Part shown: piece after piece, positions 1-11,678 of the stretch
How the letters are laid out: each line of letters opens with the position of its first letter
Numbering within the stretch: the stretch's first letter is position 1
Source of the DNA: Fervidobacterium changbaicum
Lineage (GTDB): Bacteria; Thermotogota; Thermotogae; Thermotogales; Fervidobacteriaceae
NCBI RefSeq assembly: GCF_004117075.1
Contig: NZ_CP026721.1
Span: 496,001-560,000, forward strand
Length of the DNA stretch: 64,000 bases
Direction of reading: 5' to 3'
The notes under the pieces: generated by a model
Databases searched by the model: none
The model's input: the letters and a program-made list of their open reading frames with translations, nothing else
What the model was told of the DNA's origin: nothing
Position numbers and translations under genes: made by a program

Positions 1-1
1 C

Positions 2-2086
2 GATAGTGTTACATTCAAAACATCTTCTAAAGAAAACTACTTATACGTTAATGCAAAGGACTTTGGAGGAAAATCTTTACTGTCGATACTCAAAGTAACT
101 GATTTGGAGCGAATTTCGACAGTTGGCTCGTGGACTTACGATGGTTCAATCGAGGACTTTGATGTTGTTGAAGACTTCATATATGTTACTAGTGGATATG
201 ATTTGATTATCATTAATTCAAGAGACAAATACAAACCCAAAACAGTTGGTACATTAAAATTCGAGTCTACGCTATCTGCCATAAGAGTTTACAAAACCTA
301 CGGCATTGTTGGTGTTGGGTATGATAAGATAGAAGTCGTAAACTTGACTACCCCATCATCGCCGTCGGTATTTTCTACAAAAGCCGGTGAAAGGTTGTTC
401 TCTTTCACTATACCAACACTGTACACAAAGAAGAATGGTGTGAAGAAAGATTCTATTAATATAACTCAAGGTAGGATAAATGACATAGTACTCTTTGGCG
501 ACAAAGCATACATTGCAGCTGACCTTGCCGGCATTTGGGAGTTAGATTTGTCGGTGCTTCCGAATATTACTATTAAGGATATAAAGAACGTCGTACCTGG
601 TGACTATTCATGTATCGATGTAGGTACGGTTAACGATGAATGTGTACTGGCTTTCGGAGAAGGAAATACTGCAGGGATTGTTAAGTTACCAATCGCGACA
701 ACACCAGTTGCAACAAAACTTGATTATACATTCGATACTCCCGTAAGAAGAGTTAGAATACATAATGGAAAGATCTTCATACTTACAATGGATAGGTTTT
801 ACGAATGGGATGGAAGTGCAAGCACACAACCAACTTTAATAAGGAACATTCGCGGAAGCAACCTACATGATTTTTATTTCTTATACGAAAAAGATGGAAC
901 GGAAAATTGCCTACTATTCGATGAAGTACGTGGCATGTGGAGATTTAGAAAATTTGGAACAAAATATGAGCTCTACGAACCTAACAAAATATACTCTTCA
1001 AAAGACCACGTTCAATACGGTAAATTCATCTTTTTGATAGGAGATGGATTTGTCGGCAATAACCTTGATGGAGAAGGACTTTACGCTATTGACGCTAGAG
1101 ATCCTTACAACTATATCGTACAAGACTACCTACTTGGCGAATACGAAAAGATAAAGCTCAATCCATATGGTTTAAATCCAAAAATCGCAGTTCAAAAGAA
1201 GTCTGAGAATAAAATTATCTTGTACGATTATAGAACAGAAAATCTTGATTTTTCTACCGATACAACCTTAGATTTATCTTCCTATAGTAAAGTTTACGAT
1301 TTCGCGATTGATAGCAGGAACAATATATACGCACTCGTTCTGGATGGAACAACGAGTAAAGTTGTAAGGTTTGACTATAATACTTTTACAAAATCAGCTG
1401 AGACAACTCTGCCAGGAACAATTAGTCAAGCATTGCCTTACGTGTCATCCCCTGTTGAAACTGTTGAGCCGAAGAATATCGAACTTGCAATTGACAACCT
1501 CTCCAAGAGCAAGGAAACATTGGCTGTGTTAGTGGCTCTTGGCCGCGCAGGAAGCATGAAACTCTCTGCGGACCTTAATTCAGCTTCCTCAACAATCTTC
1601 ACTAGATATTACTCTGTTCAAAAAGAACAAGACAGTTACACGCTAAAGAAATACAATCCCGGTTTCGATCAAAAGATAATTGCGGACAAATACTTTGATA
1701 GAATTTATGTGGCAGATGGAGAATACAACGGCGTATGGTTGATGGATAGGAACGGAGTAAACTTGCTTGACGCTGACGAAGATAAACTTTCTTCTATACC
1801 GCTTTTTGAAGGAGCACCTGCTAGAAATATTTCTTGGTTCGGCAACAAGCTCTTCGTAGCTGGCGGTGGATTTGGCTACAAGATAGTAGATGTTTATCAA
1901 AAGAAGCCTGTCGCTGAAGTGAACTTTTCAGGTCTAACGTACACATTTAACCTAACAAGTAACGATGACAAGTACCTCTTCGTTTCAACGGATAGCGGTT
2001 TAATCTTGTATGATATATCAAACCTTTCAAATATCACACCATTATTCACTCTTAGCATGCCAATGTTCAAGGTCATCGGAAGGTAA
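2..2086 (+). CDS. beta-propeller repeat protein, 5' end outside window
   Basis: The frame is open from base 2 with no stop, so the gene starts before the window; a TTG at 104 lies inside the gene and has no ribosome site. About 695 residues are visible. They form many short beta-strand repeats of the LVIVD/YVTN beta-propeller type, such as 'YVTSGYDLIIINSRD' and a C-terminal 'LFVSTDSGLILYDISNLSN'. No enzyme motif is seen. Proteins like this are usually exported or surface-exposed binding scaffolds, but the signal peptide would lie outside the window. A hairpin terminator follows directly. Function unknown; the propeller call is by repeat pattern only. Confidence 0.7.
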   Translation, partial: DSVTFKTSSKENYLYVNAKDFGGKSLLSILKVTDLERISTVGSWTYDGSIEDFDVVEDFIYVTSGYDLIIINSRDKYKPKTVGTLKFESTLSAIRVYKTYGIVGVGYDKIEVVNLTTPSSPSVFSTKAGERLFSFTIPTLYTKKNGVKKDSINITQGRINDIVLFGDKAYIAADLAGIWELDLSVLPNITIKDIKNVVPGDYSCIDVGTVNDECVLAFGEGNTAGIVKLPIATTPVATKLDYTFDTPVRRVRIHNGKIFILTMDRFYEWDGSASTQPTLIRNIRGSNLHDFYFLYEKDGTENCLLFDEVRGMWRFRKFGTKYELYEPNKIYSSKDHVQYGKFIFLIGDGFVGNNLDGEGLYAIDARDPYNYIVQDYLLGEYEKIKLNPYGLNPKIAVQKKSENKIILYDYRTENLDFSTDTTLDLSSYSKVYDFAIDSRNNIYALVLDGTTSKVVRFDYNTFTKSAETTLPGTISQALPYVSSPVETVEPKNIELAIDNLSKSKETLAVLVALGRAGSMKLSADLNSASSTIFTRYYSVQKEQDSYTLKKYNPGFDQKIIADKYFDRIYVADGEYNGVWLMDRNGVNLLDADEDKLSSIPLFEGAPARNISWFGNKLFVAGGGFGYKIVDVYQKKPVAEVNFSGLTYTFNLTSNDDKYLFVSTDSGLILYDISNLSNITPLFTLSMPMFKVIGR

Positions 2087-2112
2087 ACAAGTAAATGCGT
2101 AATCAAAAAACT

Positions 2113-2146
2113 AAGGGGGTGGGGATAACCATCCCCTTATTCTTTT
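2113..2146 (+). terminator. terminator after the propeller gene
   Basis: The stem GGGGAT (2121-2126), loop AACC and ATCCCC (2131-2136) is followed by the T-rich run TTATTCTTTT. It starts 35 bp after the stop codon and separates this gene from metH. Confidence 0.65.
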
Positions 2147-2239
2147 GAATCCCGCTGTACAATACTACAAAAATACCAAATGTATGATATTATATAGAAA
2201 AAACAGCCATAATAAAAGAAAAAGGGGAGGAGTGAAGAG

Positions 2240-4594
2240 TTGAGTAACTTAACCAGACAACAGTTTTCTGAGCTCCTATCACAAAGAGTTTTGTTCCTTG
2301 ATGGTGCTTACGGAACTGAGCTTTTCAAAAGAGGCTACATAAAGAACCGAGAACCTATAGAATTACTTAATATAACAAATCCCGACGCTGTCCTATCGCT
2401 TCAAACCGATTATGTAAATGCTGGTGTTGATTTCTTGCTGACAAATACATTTAGTGCAAACAGGCACAAACTAATGAAACTAGGGTATGACCAATACTTT
2501 GGCGAGATTAACCGAGCTGCTGTAAAGATAGCTAAAGAAGCTGCAAAGACTTCAGATAAACCAGTTTACGTTCTTGGTGATATCTCTTCTGTAGGCGAAA
2601 TGATAGAACCTCTTGGAGAGCTGAAATCAAAGTATGTATACAATATCTTCGAAGAGCAGGTTGAAGCACTCGTTGAAGCTGGTGTCGATGGGATTATAAT
2701 TGAGACAATGAGCGATATCAAAGAAGCAAAGCTCGCATACTTGGCAGCAAGAGAAGTCGCCCCGAATCTACCTATTCTGGTAAGTATGACCTTTGAGGAA
2801 AACAGCGTTGCAGTAACAGGGACCAGTTTAGAGTTATATGTCGCCTTATTCAACGACCTTGATGTTGATGCAATTGGTATCAACTGTACGCTGACACCTG
2901 ATAAAATGGTTCCGCTCGTGAGGAAATTGGCCGGATTATCAAAAAAGCCCATTTTTGCAGAACCAAACGCAGGGAAACCAGTCTTATCCTCCGATGGCAG
3001 ATTGACTTACAAAACTACTCCAGAAGAATTTACAGTCTATGTTGAAGATTATGTGGAACTTGGTGCAAATATTGTCGGTGGGTGTTGTGGGACAGGTCCT
3101 GAACACATCAAGTACATGGTTCAACATATTGGCTTGAAGAAACCAAAGACAAGAAAAATAAATCAACTGGACGTAATCACAAGCAGGGTCCATATGTTTA
3201 ATGTGGAGCCATTTTTAATTGTTGGTGAGCGTATAAATGCTTCTGCGAAGAAAAAACTACACAACGAGATTCGCGAATTCAATTTTGAGCATGTTTTGAA
3301 ACTTGCAAAATCTCAAGAACAGGAAGGTGCTCATGCAATTGATTTGAATTTTGGAATAGAATCTGTACTGTTGGAAGAACACTTTTCTAAAGTTATTGTA
3401 GAGCTGGACAGGATCGTTAGTATCCCCATTTCGTTTGACATACAGCACAATGAATTCCTCGAAAGCGCATTAATTGAGTATCCTGGAAGACCTTTGATTA
3501 ATTCTTCAAAAGCACTACCTGAAGAGCTTGATAAGAAAGTAAAGCTACTTAAGAAGTATGGCGGACTATTAGTTGTTCTTGCGATGGGTAAGGAGATACC
3601 AAAAACAGCCGAAGAGAGGTACGAGCTTGGTAGGCGTGCTATTGAATATCTGGAAATCCAGGGAATAGACCGTTCAAGGATTTTTGTAGACCCACTGGTT
3701 TTGCCCATAGGAGCAAACCAGGATTACAGTGTAACGCTTGACACCATTAGGATGCTCTCTAATGACGGTATCCGAACGATACTTGGGCTTTCAAACTTCA
3801 GCTTTGGAATGCCAAACCGCGACGAGCTAAACGCTTCGTTCTTAGCTTTAGCAATGCATTCAGGACTATCTGCAGCGATTTTAAATACGTCAGAGGAGCT
3901 AACAATGAGAATTCTGCGTGGGATGAAGCGAATTTTGGGTAAGGAGGGTTCCAAGTTTGGCGAGGAAATAAAGAGTAGTGAACTGGTCAGCTTACTCCTT
4001 CGCGGAAATATAAATGAAGCCGAGAAGTATGTGCTGTCTTTCTTAGATACGTTAACGCCACTTGAGATAATTCAAACAGTGCTTGCGAAATCGATGGAAG
4101 AAATAGGAAATCTCTATGCTGACAACAAAATTTATCTCCCACACCTCATACTTGCTGCGGAGACTTCAAAACCCATATTCAGTAAGCTACTTTCTATGGT
4201 AGCTGAAAAAGACTCTGCGATATTAGGCAGGATACTACTTGCAACAGTTGAAGGAGATATCCACGATATCGGCAAGAAGATAGTTGGAACGGTTCTTGAG
4301 AGCGCAGGGTTCCAAGTAATCGATATAGGCAAGGACGTTCCCGCTGAGGTAATTCTTCAGAAAGTTAAGGAACTTAATCCAGATATAGTAGGTTTGTCGG
4401 CAATGATGACAACAACCGTTTCCCAAGTCGGCCAAGTCGTGAAAACTCTTAGAGAAAACGGAGTAAGTACGCCAATTATTGCTGGTGGTGCCTCTATGAA
4501 TGAAGAATTGGCACAACGCTTTGGGAGTTATTATGCAAAAGACGCTCAGGAGGCTGTTAAATTGTGCAAAAGGATTTTGAATATCGATAAATAA
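2240..4594 (+). CDS. metH: cobalamin-dependent methionine synthase (MetH, no reactivation domain)
   Basis: Transfers a methyl group from methyltetrahydrofolate to homocysteine through cobalamin, in the cytoplasm. Domains in order: homocysteine-binding barrel (about 10-300) with zinc cysteines C216 ('GINC') and C282-C283 ('GGCCGTG'); pterin-binding barrel (about 325-570, 'VGERIN'); cobalamin cap (about 575-655); Rossmann cobalamin domain with 'DIHDIG', D673 and H675, H675 being the expected lower cobalt ligand. The protein is 784 aa, and the C-terminal SAM-dependent reactivation domain of the E. coli enzyme (about 1,200 aa) is absent. The same shortened form is known from Thermotoga. The TTG start is set by GGGGAGGAG at 2224-2232. 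No SAM or cobalamin riboswitch is visible in the 150-bp leader. Confidence 0.95.
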   Translation: MSNLTRQQFSELLSQRVLFLDGAYGTELFKRGYIKNREPIELLNITNPDAVLSLQTDYVNAGVDFLLTNTFSANRHKLMKLGYDQYFGEINRAAVKIAKEAAKTSDKPVYVLGDISSVGEMIEPLGELKSKYVYNIFEEQVEALVEAGVDGIIIETMSDIKEAKLAYLAAREVAPNLPILVSMTFEENSVAVTGTSLELYVALFNDLDVDAIGINCTLTPDKMVPLVRKLAGLSKKPIFAEPNAGKPVLSSDGRLTYKTTPEEFTVYVEDYVELGANIVGGCCGTGPEHIKYMVQHIGLKKPKTRKINQLDVITSRVHMFNVEPFLIVGERINASAKKKLHNEIREFNFEHVLKLAKSQEQEGAHAIDLNFGIESVLLEEHFSKVIVELDRIVSIPISFDIQHNEFLESALIEYPGRPLINSSKALPEELDKKVKLLKKYGGLLVVLAMGKEIPKTAEERYELGRRAIEYLEIQGIDRSRIFVDPLVLPIGANQDYSVTLDTIRMLSNDGIRTILGLSNFSFGMPNRDELNASFLALAMHSGLSAAILNTSEELTMRILRGMKRILGKEGSKFGEEIKSSELVSLLLRGNINEAEKYVLSFLDTLTPLEIIQTVLAKSMEEIGNLYADNKIYLPHLILAAETSKPIFSKLLSMVAEKDSAILGRILLATVEGDIHDIGKKIVGTVLESAGFQVIDIGKDVPAEVILQKVKELNPDIVGLSAMMTTTVSQVGQVVKTLRENGVSTPIIAGGASMNEELAQRFGSYYAKDAQEAVKLCKRILNIDK

Positions 4595-4597
4595 AAT

Positions 4598-4625
4598 AAG
4601 GAGGTCCGATTGGGACCTCCTTTTT
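4598..4625. terminator. bidirectional terminator between metH and the convergent operon
   Basis: A perfect 10-bp stem AAGGAGGTCC (4598-4607) / GGACCTCCTT (4613-4622) with loop GATTG, followed by T on the plus strand. The A-rich left flank gives T on the minus strand, so it can serve both convergent genes. Confidence 0.85.
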
Positions 4626-5019
4626 AACCCCTTTTCGAATAGTATTCGGTAAGCAATTCGAACATTCTGTCAATTTCCTGAAGCTTTGCTTCCTTGACTT
4701 CATTTGGCAAACCTGACATCAATATAGCCCTTCTTAGAGCGTAGTAGCGGTAAGATGCATCCCAGTAATTATCATTTGGGGTTAATCCGAAAGTTTTAAA
4801 AGCTCTTAGTAATTCCTCGTTGTCGATGCCCTCTACTACATTTTTTGTTTTTTGGAATTCACGTCTGCGTCCTACGTTCGTTTCTGATTCAGGTTCTGTG
4901 AAAAACCTTAGGAGAATGTACAGTGTGTAAAAAACCAGGAATATCGCAGCTATTCTGAGAATCAAAAAGATCCAACTGATCGGTGGCACTGGAAAATAGT
5001 AGTAAAATTCAAAATCCAT
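4624..5019 (-). CDS. small membrane protein with a degenerate J-like C-terminal domain
   Basis: 131 aa. One N-terminal membrane segment (about 12-42, 'WIFLILRIAAIFLVFYTLY') is followed by a charged linker and a helical C-terminal domain (about 70-131). That domain pairs with the C-terminus of the upstream neighbour: both have an 'AF..(L/F)GL' start, a 'RYY.L' helix and end in 'LTEYYSK', so the two are tandem paralogues. The layout resembles a DnaJ J-domain, but the HPD tripeptide between helices II and III is missing. Last gene of the operon that begins at gltX. Function unknown. Confidence 0.7.
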   Translation of the reverse strand: MDFEFYYYFPVPPISWIFLILRIAAIFLVFYTLYILLRFFTEPESETNVGRRREFQKTKNVVEGIDNEELLRAFKTFGLTPNDNYWDASYRYYALRRAILMSGLPNEVKEAKLQEIDRMFELLTEYYSKRG

Positions 5020-5045
5020 GCTACCACCACCTTAAGCAAAAAAAC

Positions 5046-5585
5046 TCAACTCATCTTTGAATAGTATTCAGTTAGTATTTCATAAGCTTTTGCTAATTCT
5101 TCAAGCATCATCTGCCTTTTTTCTTCGCTGATTTTCATTTTATTAACCTTCTGCACAAGCTCATAGTATCTTTCGCTCACTTTTGTGTAGGAGACGTTCG
5201 AGCGAAGACCAAGTATTCGGAACGCCTGTTGTACGTCGGGACTATCAAAATGTTCAGCAGTTCTAATTGAACTTTTTAACTCTTCTTTATATTCATCTCT
5301 TTCGTTTTGATACATGGTTTCAGTTTCTTCGGATGAATTTTTTTGCTGACCGCTTTTTACAGTTTTCCGTTTTGGAAAGATTAATACTACCAAAAAAACT
5401 ATTAGAGGTAAGGCGACAAGCAAAACATCTCGCAGCAGCGCTCTCAAAAAGACTGAAAACCCGAAAGGTAATATCACTCCTAATAAAGGTGCTAAAAAGG
5501 AGAAAGCGAAGAGAAAAATTACTACTGAAACGAAACAACCCAAGCAACTCTTACCACTAGTTTTTATACTTTTCGCGTGATTCAT
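5046..5585 (-). CDS. membrane protein with a degenerate J-like C-terminal domain
   Basis: 179 aa. Two membrane segments (about 16-36 and 44-70) are followed by a charged linker and a C-terminal helical domain (about 118-179) that reads like a J-domain: 'AFRILGL', then 'RYYELVQKV', then 'AKAYEILTEYY'. The HPD motif needed to stimulate DnaK is absent, so a cochaperone role is doubtful. Tandem paralogue of the 131-aa protein downstream, 26 bp apart. It starts 7 bp after the stop of the exported protein at 5593-6843, so the three probably work together at the membrane. Confidence 0.7.
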   Translation of the reverse strand: MNHAKSIKTSGKSCLGCFVSVVIFLFAFSFLAPLLGVILPFGFSVFLRALLRDVLLVALPLIVFLVVLIFPKRKTVKSGQQKNSSEETETMYQNERDEYKEELKSSIRTAEHFDSPDVQQAFRILGLRSNVSYTKVSERYYELVQKVNKMKISEEKRQMMLEELAKAYEILTEYYSKMS

Positions 5586-5592
5586 ACAGTTA

Positions 5593-6843
5593 TCACTTCA
5601 CTGTACCCTTCTGTATTATTGAATCCCCTTCTACGTACGATACAAATATGGCTGATGATTTGACCTTTTTGCCCAACATTGTGTTGATAAGAGGCTCGAA
5701 ATTGAGGAAAATGCCCATAAAATACTTGGGATCGTAAACTGATGTGAAGAACGTCCTATCACCTGGTTTATATTTGCTCGGATTCACTGTGTATGTAATC
5801 ATTCTGTCATTCTTTATAAGGATATAGCTTTCCATTCCATCTTCAGTGGTTAAAACACCGTACCTTTCAGAACCTATGGTCACATACTTCTTCACTTCAT
5901 CAGGCATTTTGAAACCTGTTCCAAAGACTACCGAGTAAGAAGAAAGAGTAGGCTGAGATGTTGTTTGGTTAGATTTACTACTCTGATTTTGTCCTTGTGA
6001 ATCACTACTCAGCAACACACTGACGGTCGAAGCGATATCAGCAGAAAGGTACATAACTCCTGTTACGTTTAGATTTGTTATATTAAAGTTCGAAACCAAA
6101 GCATCGATGAATGTCTTTTTCAAAGCGTCAGGAATAGATCTGTTAATAAATATCAGCAAATCTCCTCCCACATTTTTATCAGCAAGTATATCTACAGGCT
6201 TCGTGTTTTGCAACGTTTTGAGAACATTTTTCGCATCAGGAGTTTTGGCATCCAGCTTTTGGTAGAATGAAAGTGCATTGTTTTCTATCCTTATGTATCC
6301 GTATCCCTCAAACGTAATTTTTCCATCTGTGATGTTTGAATACGTCACGCCGAGGTTACCTTTGAGATTTGCCAGTAAATTAGCAGGAGCTTTTCCGCCA
6401 CCAACTTGACCGTCAGAATAAATGAAGTAATTCTCAACGAATTTCACTTTTTTTAGCGTGTCTTCTTCTAAGAAACTCTCTAAGACCTTTTTAACCTTTG
6501 TTGTACTTTTCACCGGTCCCAATACAACCGTGAGATTTCCGTCCTTATTAATTGCAACGAGCATTTCTTTACTGAACAAATCAAAATCATCCAATGTGTA
6601 TTTCATAGACAAAAGTTGTTGTTCCAAGACACCTCTTACAAGTGATTCTAATCCAATGCCCGTATCAGCCAGCAATGTTTGACCAATTGGTAGCGCTTTA
6701 AAAGCATCGTAAGCTTTTGGAACATCAGGAATGTAAAGAATCGTAGAATAATCCTTTGGTAAGAACTTCAAAGCATCGGAAAAAGCAAAAACAGTTAGCA
6801 AAGCTATTAGTATGAAACTGTAGAACTTCTTCGTCATTTGCAT
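5593..6843 (-). CDS. exported protein of unknown function (DUF3352-like)
   Basis: The start is placed at the ATG at 6843, because GGAGGTG lies 6 bp upstream; the longer GTG-started frame (6858) would overlap that site. The product is 416 aa with a signal peptide or N-terminal anchor (about 4-24, 'FYSFILIALLTVFAFS'). The mature part opens with 'LKFLPKDYSTILYIPDVPKAY', recalling the 'P.dt..y..v.d' opening of DUF3352 proteins. A Ser/Asn/Gln-rich linker lies near residue 290. No catalytic motif is visible. It lies between alaX and the two membrane J-like proteins, all within 40 bp of each other. Confidence 0.65.
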   Translation of the reverse strand: MQMTKKFYSFILIALLTVFAFSDALKFLPKDYSTILYIPDVPKAYDAFKALPIGQTLLADTGIGLESLVRGVLEQQLLSMKYTLDDFDLFSKEMLVAINKDGNLTVVLGPVKSTTKVKKVLESFLEEDTLKKVKFVENYFIYSDGQVGGGKAPANLLANLKGNLGVTYSNITDGKITFEGYGYIRIENNALSFYQKLDAKTPDAKNVLKTLQNTKPVDILADKNVGGDLLIFINRSIPDALKKTFIDALVSNFNITNLNVTGVMYLSADIASTVSVLLSSDSQGQNQSSKSNQTTSQPTLSSYSVVFGTGFKMPDEVKKYVTIGSERYGVLTTEDGMESYILIKNDRMITYTVNPSKYKPGDRTFFTSVYDPKYFMGIFLNFEPLINTMLGKKVKSSAIFVSYVEGDSIIQKGTVK

Positions 6844-6880
6844 AATAGACACCTCCACTTAAACTTTAGATTAGGTTTCT

Positions 6881-8008
6881 TTACTTTTTGTACGTTTCTT
6901 GGAACAGTACTTCAAGTTCACTTAGTGAAACTCTTTTTTCAGGTAAATACTGTGCGAATTCCTGTTTCCCTCCGCCTTTGCCACCGTACTTTTCGATGAG
7001 CTTTTTAACAAATTCTCTTACATCGTACTTCTTAGAAGCAACGATGTACTTACTACCGTCGTAGAAAACTAAGAACTCATCTTCAATACTTTTTGAGAGA
7101 AAGTTTCCAACTTCGGTGTAACCTTCTAAGTAAACAAATTCTTTGTTCTCTACAGCTTTCTTCAATACTTCAGCATACTCTTGAGAAATTTTTGAGAGCA
7201 AGGAATTTTTTTCTTTAAGTTCATTAAGCAATTTCTCAACGCGTAAGTTCAACTCATCGACAGAAGCAGTGAGCTGTCTTGAGAGATTTTTTAGCACGTT
7301 GTTATACTTTTTAAAGTACTTCAGAGCCCTTTGGCCCGAAACAAAGTACATTCTTGTAAGGTTCCCTTTCACTTTTTCCATATCTATAACTTTTATAACA
7401 CCTATCTCACCAGTGTTATCAACATGGAAACCTCCGCAAGCTGAGACATCCAAATTAGGTATCTTTATTAATCTTACCTCGCCTTTTACTTTGTCGCTTA
7501 ACGGTTTTCGCAGCTCAAATGCTTTAACACCTTCAATGTCTGTTATTATTTCTTCAACGTTCACGCAGAATTGGATTATTCTGTTTGATAAATCTTCCGC
7601 TTCTTCAATAACCTCAGGTTCTATGAACGGTATGTCCAAATCTATAGTTGAGTACTCTTCCCCCATACGAAAGCTAACAGTTTCCACTTCTGCAACTTCG
7701 ATAAAAGCTGCTGATAGGATGTGCTGGGCGGTGTGCTGCTGTGCTATATCCCTTCTGCGTATTTGGTCAATTTCTACGTCGTACGTTCCAGGTTCAATTT
7801 CAGTTGCAAGTTCGTGAACAGTATATCCGTCTTTTTCAGTTACACCTAATACATCGATACCTCCAATTTTTCCCCTATCTCCAAGCTGACCACCTTTGCC
7901 ATCAGGATAAAAAGGCGATAAGTAAGCGTATGCATAGTATCTCCCACTTTTCTTCTCCACTTTAATAATTTCTACTTTATTACCTTTATACAATGATTGT
8001 ATCTTCAA
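6881..8008 (-). CDS. alaX: AlaX-type alanyl-tRNA editing protein with DHHA1 domain
   Basis: Free-standing editing protein expected to hydrolyse mischarged Ser- or Gly-tRNA(Ala) in the cytoplasm. It holds the second-additional-domain zinc motif: 'HTAQH', then 'CGGFH' about 100 residues later, plus a 'GGQ..DRG' element near the N-terminus. The C-terminal 150 residues are coiled coil and DHHA1-like, so it is the long AlaX form. There is no class II aminoacylation domain. I chose the TTG at 8008 because AAAGGGG ends 9 bp before it and the N-terminus then fits the family; a TTG at 8032 would add eight residues. It follows gltX by about 47 bp. Confidence 0.88.
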   Translation of the reverse strand: MKIQSLYKGNKVEIIKVEKKSGRYYAYAYLSPFYPDGKGGQLGDRGKIGGIDVLGVTEKDGYTVHELATEIEPGTYDVEIDQIRRRDIAQQHTAQHILSAAFIEVAEVETVSFRMGEEYSTIDLDIPFIEPEVIEEAEDLSNRIIQFCVNVEEIITDIEGVKAFELRKPLSDKVKGEVRLIKIPNLDVSACGGFHVDNTGEIGVIKVIDMEKVKGNLTRMYFVSGQRALKYFKKYNNVLKNLSRQLTASVDELNLRVEKLLNELKEKNSLLSKISQEYAEVLKKAVENKEFVYLEGYTEVGNFLSKSIEDEFLVFYDGSKYIVASKKYDVREFVKKLIEKYGGKGGGKQEFAQYLPEKRVSLSELEVLFQETYKK

Positions 8009-8054
8009 AGCTTTCAACCCCTTTTGCAACAATCAAAACCTTCCAGCTGTCGAC

Positions 8055-10494
<2,440 letters not shown>

Positions 10495-10503
10495 TTCCAA
10501 ATT
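10495..10503. repeat. 9-bp target duplication, right copy
   Basis: TTCCAAATT; its last base is the final base of the phosphodiesterase stop codon (minus strand), so the insertion left that gene complete. Confidence 0.85.
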
Positions 10504-11678
10504 TATCTTCTAATAAAGATTGCTGGCACAAAAACTTCATCTTCTGTCAGACTACCGTGCATCCCCGCAAGTCTTTCTTCACCACCGCTGTATAAGTAAG
10601 TGAAAGCGTTATTCCCCTTTGTTATCATTATAGCATCACCTATTCTATTGTACAACTCTGGGTGTATTCTACCCGGTCCGAATAACCCTACGTCTATGCC
10701 TTCTCTACTTGATAGGAAGACGCAACTTGATGGAAAATTTTCTTCAAAATAGCTTTTCAACGGTTCGTAATTGCTCTTTTTGGACAAGTAGAAATACATC
10801 ATCCTCATTTCCCCGCCAGGTGGACATGCTAACAACCTGTTGAATGGGTCTGTTGATTTCAAGAAATAGTTTGTTGAGTTTGGTATTTGAACCATGCCAT
10901 GATCAGACGTAATCACGAAAAGAGTATCGCTTGGCAGATATTCTTCTACGAACCTCTTGATTTCAATAAGTAACCTTGCCATTTCCATCTCGTAAGCTTC
11001 ACTATCTGGACCTTTTTTGTGCCCTAAGCCATCCAGATATCCCCAATATATATATAACATTCCTTGCCAGTCTTCGGAGAGCCTTTTCTTTAATGTTGCA
11101 AGTAAATCGCCCATATAATAGTAGCCCATCACATGAGCGTTTTTGTGTATAAGGTAAGATAGTCCAGAATTTGAAATTGTAGCGTGCGTCATTACTCCCC
11201 CGTAGAGTCCTTTCTCTTTTAATAAATCAAAGACATTATCCAACCTGTGTAAGCGCTTTTTAATGAGACCGGCGAATATTCCGCCTTCAACACCGGGATA
11301 TGTGAATTCTATCATGTTGGTTATTGAGCCTATCTCACGTAGGTAAAGGATATAACCAAGAAGGCCGTGTTCCTTAGGTGTCTTCCCTGTAAACCAACTT
11401 GTCACAGCTGCAACTGTTGTTGTAGGGAAGACACTGGAAACTCTTATTACATCTTTAAAACCTATACCCTCATTAATTTTGATGAACTTGTTATACCCCA
11501 TCCCGTCAACTAAGAATATTACTATCCTCTTTATACCCTGGAAAAACCCCTCGAAGTTGCCTTCGAGGGGGAATTCTGAATGGTTTGAATGAATTCCAAA
11601 GCACTTAAGAAACGAAGAAACAAGGTTAACAATTGACTTGCTGTATTGTGGAGCAATCAACCCATTATCAGCAAACAT
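10503..11678 (-). CDS. type I phosphodiesterase / nucleotide pyrophosphatase family protein
   Basis: 391 aa from the ATG at 11678, whose A is the last base of the malG stop codon (TAATG overlap); longer frames run into malG. It belongs to the alkaline phosphatase superfamily: 'FLVDGMGYNKF' (first metal Asp), 'FPTTTVAAVTSWFTG' with the nucleophile Thr, 'GYLDGLGHKKG' and 'ITSDHGM' (metal Asp and His), and a late 'GMHGSL' His. No signal peptide, so cytoplasmic. Substrate unknown. Translational coupling to malG suggests a job in maltodextrin-related metabolism, but this is inference. Confidence 0.8.
   Translation of the reverse strand: MFADNGLIAPQYSKSIVNLVSSFLKCFGIHSNHSEFPLEGNFEGFFQGIKRIVIFLVDGMGYNKFIKINEGIGFKDVIRVSSVFPTTTVAAVTSWFTGKTPKEHGLLGYILYLREIGSITNMIEFTYPGVEGGIFAGLIKKRLHRLDNVFDLLKEKGLYGGVMTHATISNSGLSYLIHKNAHVMGYYYMGDLLATLKKRLSEDWQGMLYIYWGYLDGLGHKKGPDSEAYEMEMARLLIEIKRFVEEYLPSDTLFVITSDHGMVQIPNSTNYFLKSTDPFNRLLACPPGGEMRMMYFYLSKKSNYEPLKSYFEENFPSSCVFLSSREGIDVGLFGPGRIHPELYNRIGDAIMITKGNNAFTYLYSGGEERLAGMHGSLTEDEVFVPAIFIRR

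Noticed and set aside
2087-2239. SAM or cobalamin riboswitch before metH
   Set aside because: The 150-bp leader holds the previous terminator and AT-rich sequence, without the conserved cores of either riboswitch.
7269-7817. 182-codon plus-strand frame inside alaX
   Set aside because: Ser/Thr-rich antisense shadow of the zinc-binding region of alaX; no start signal and no recognisable family.
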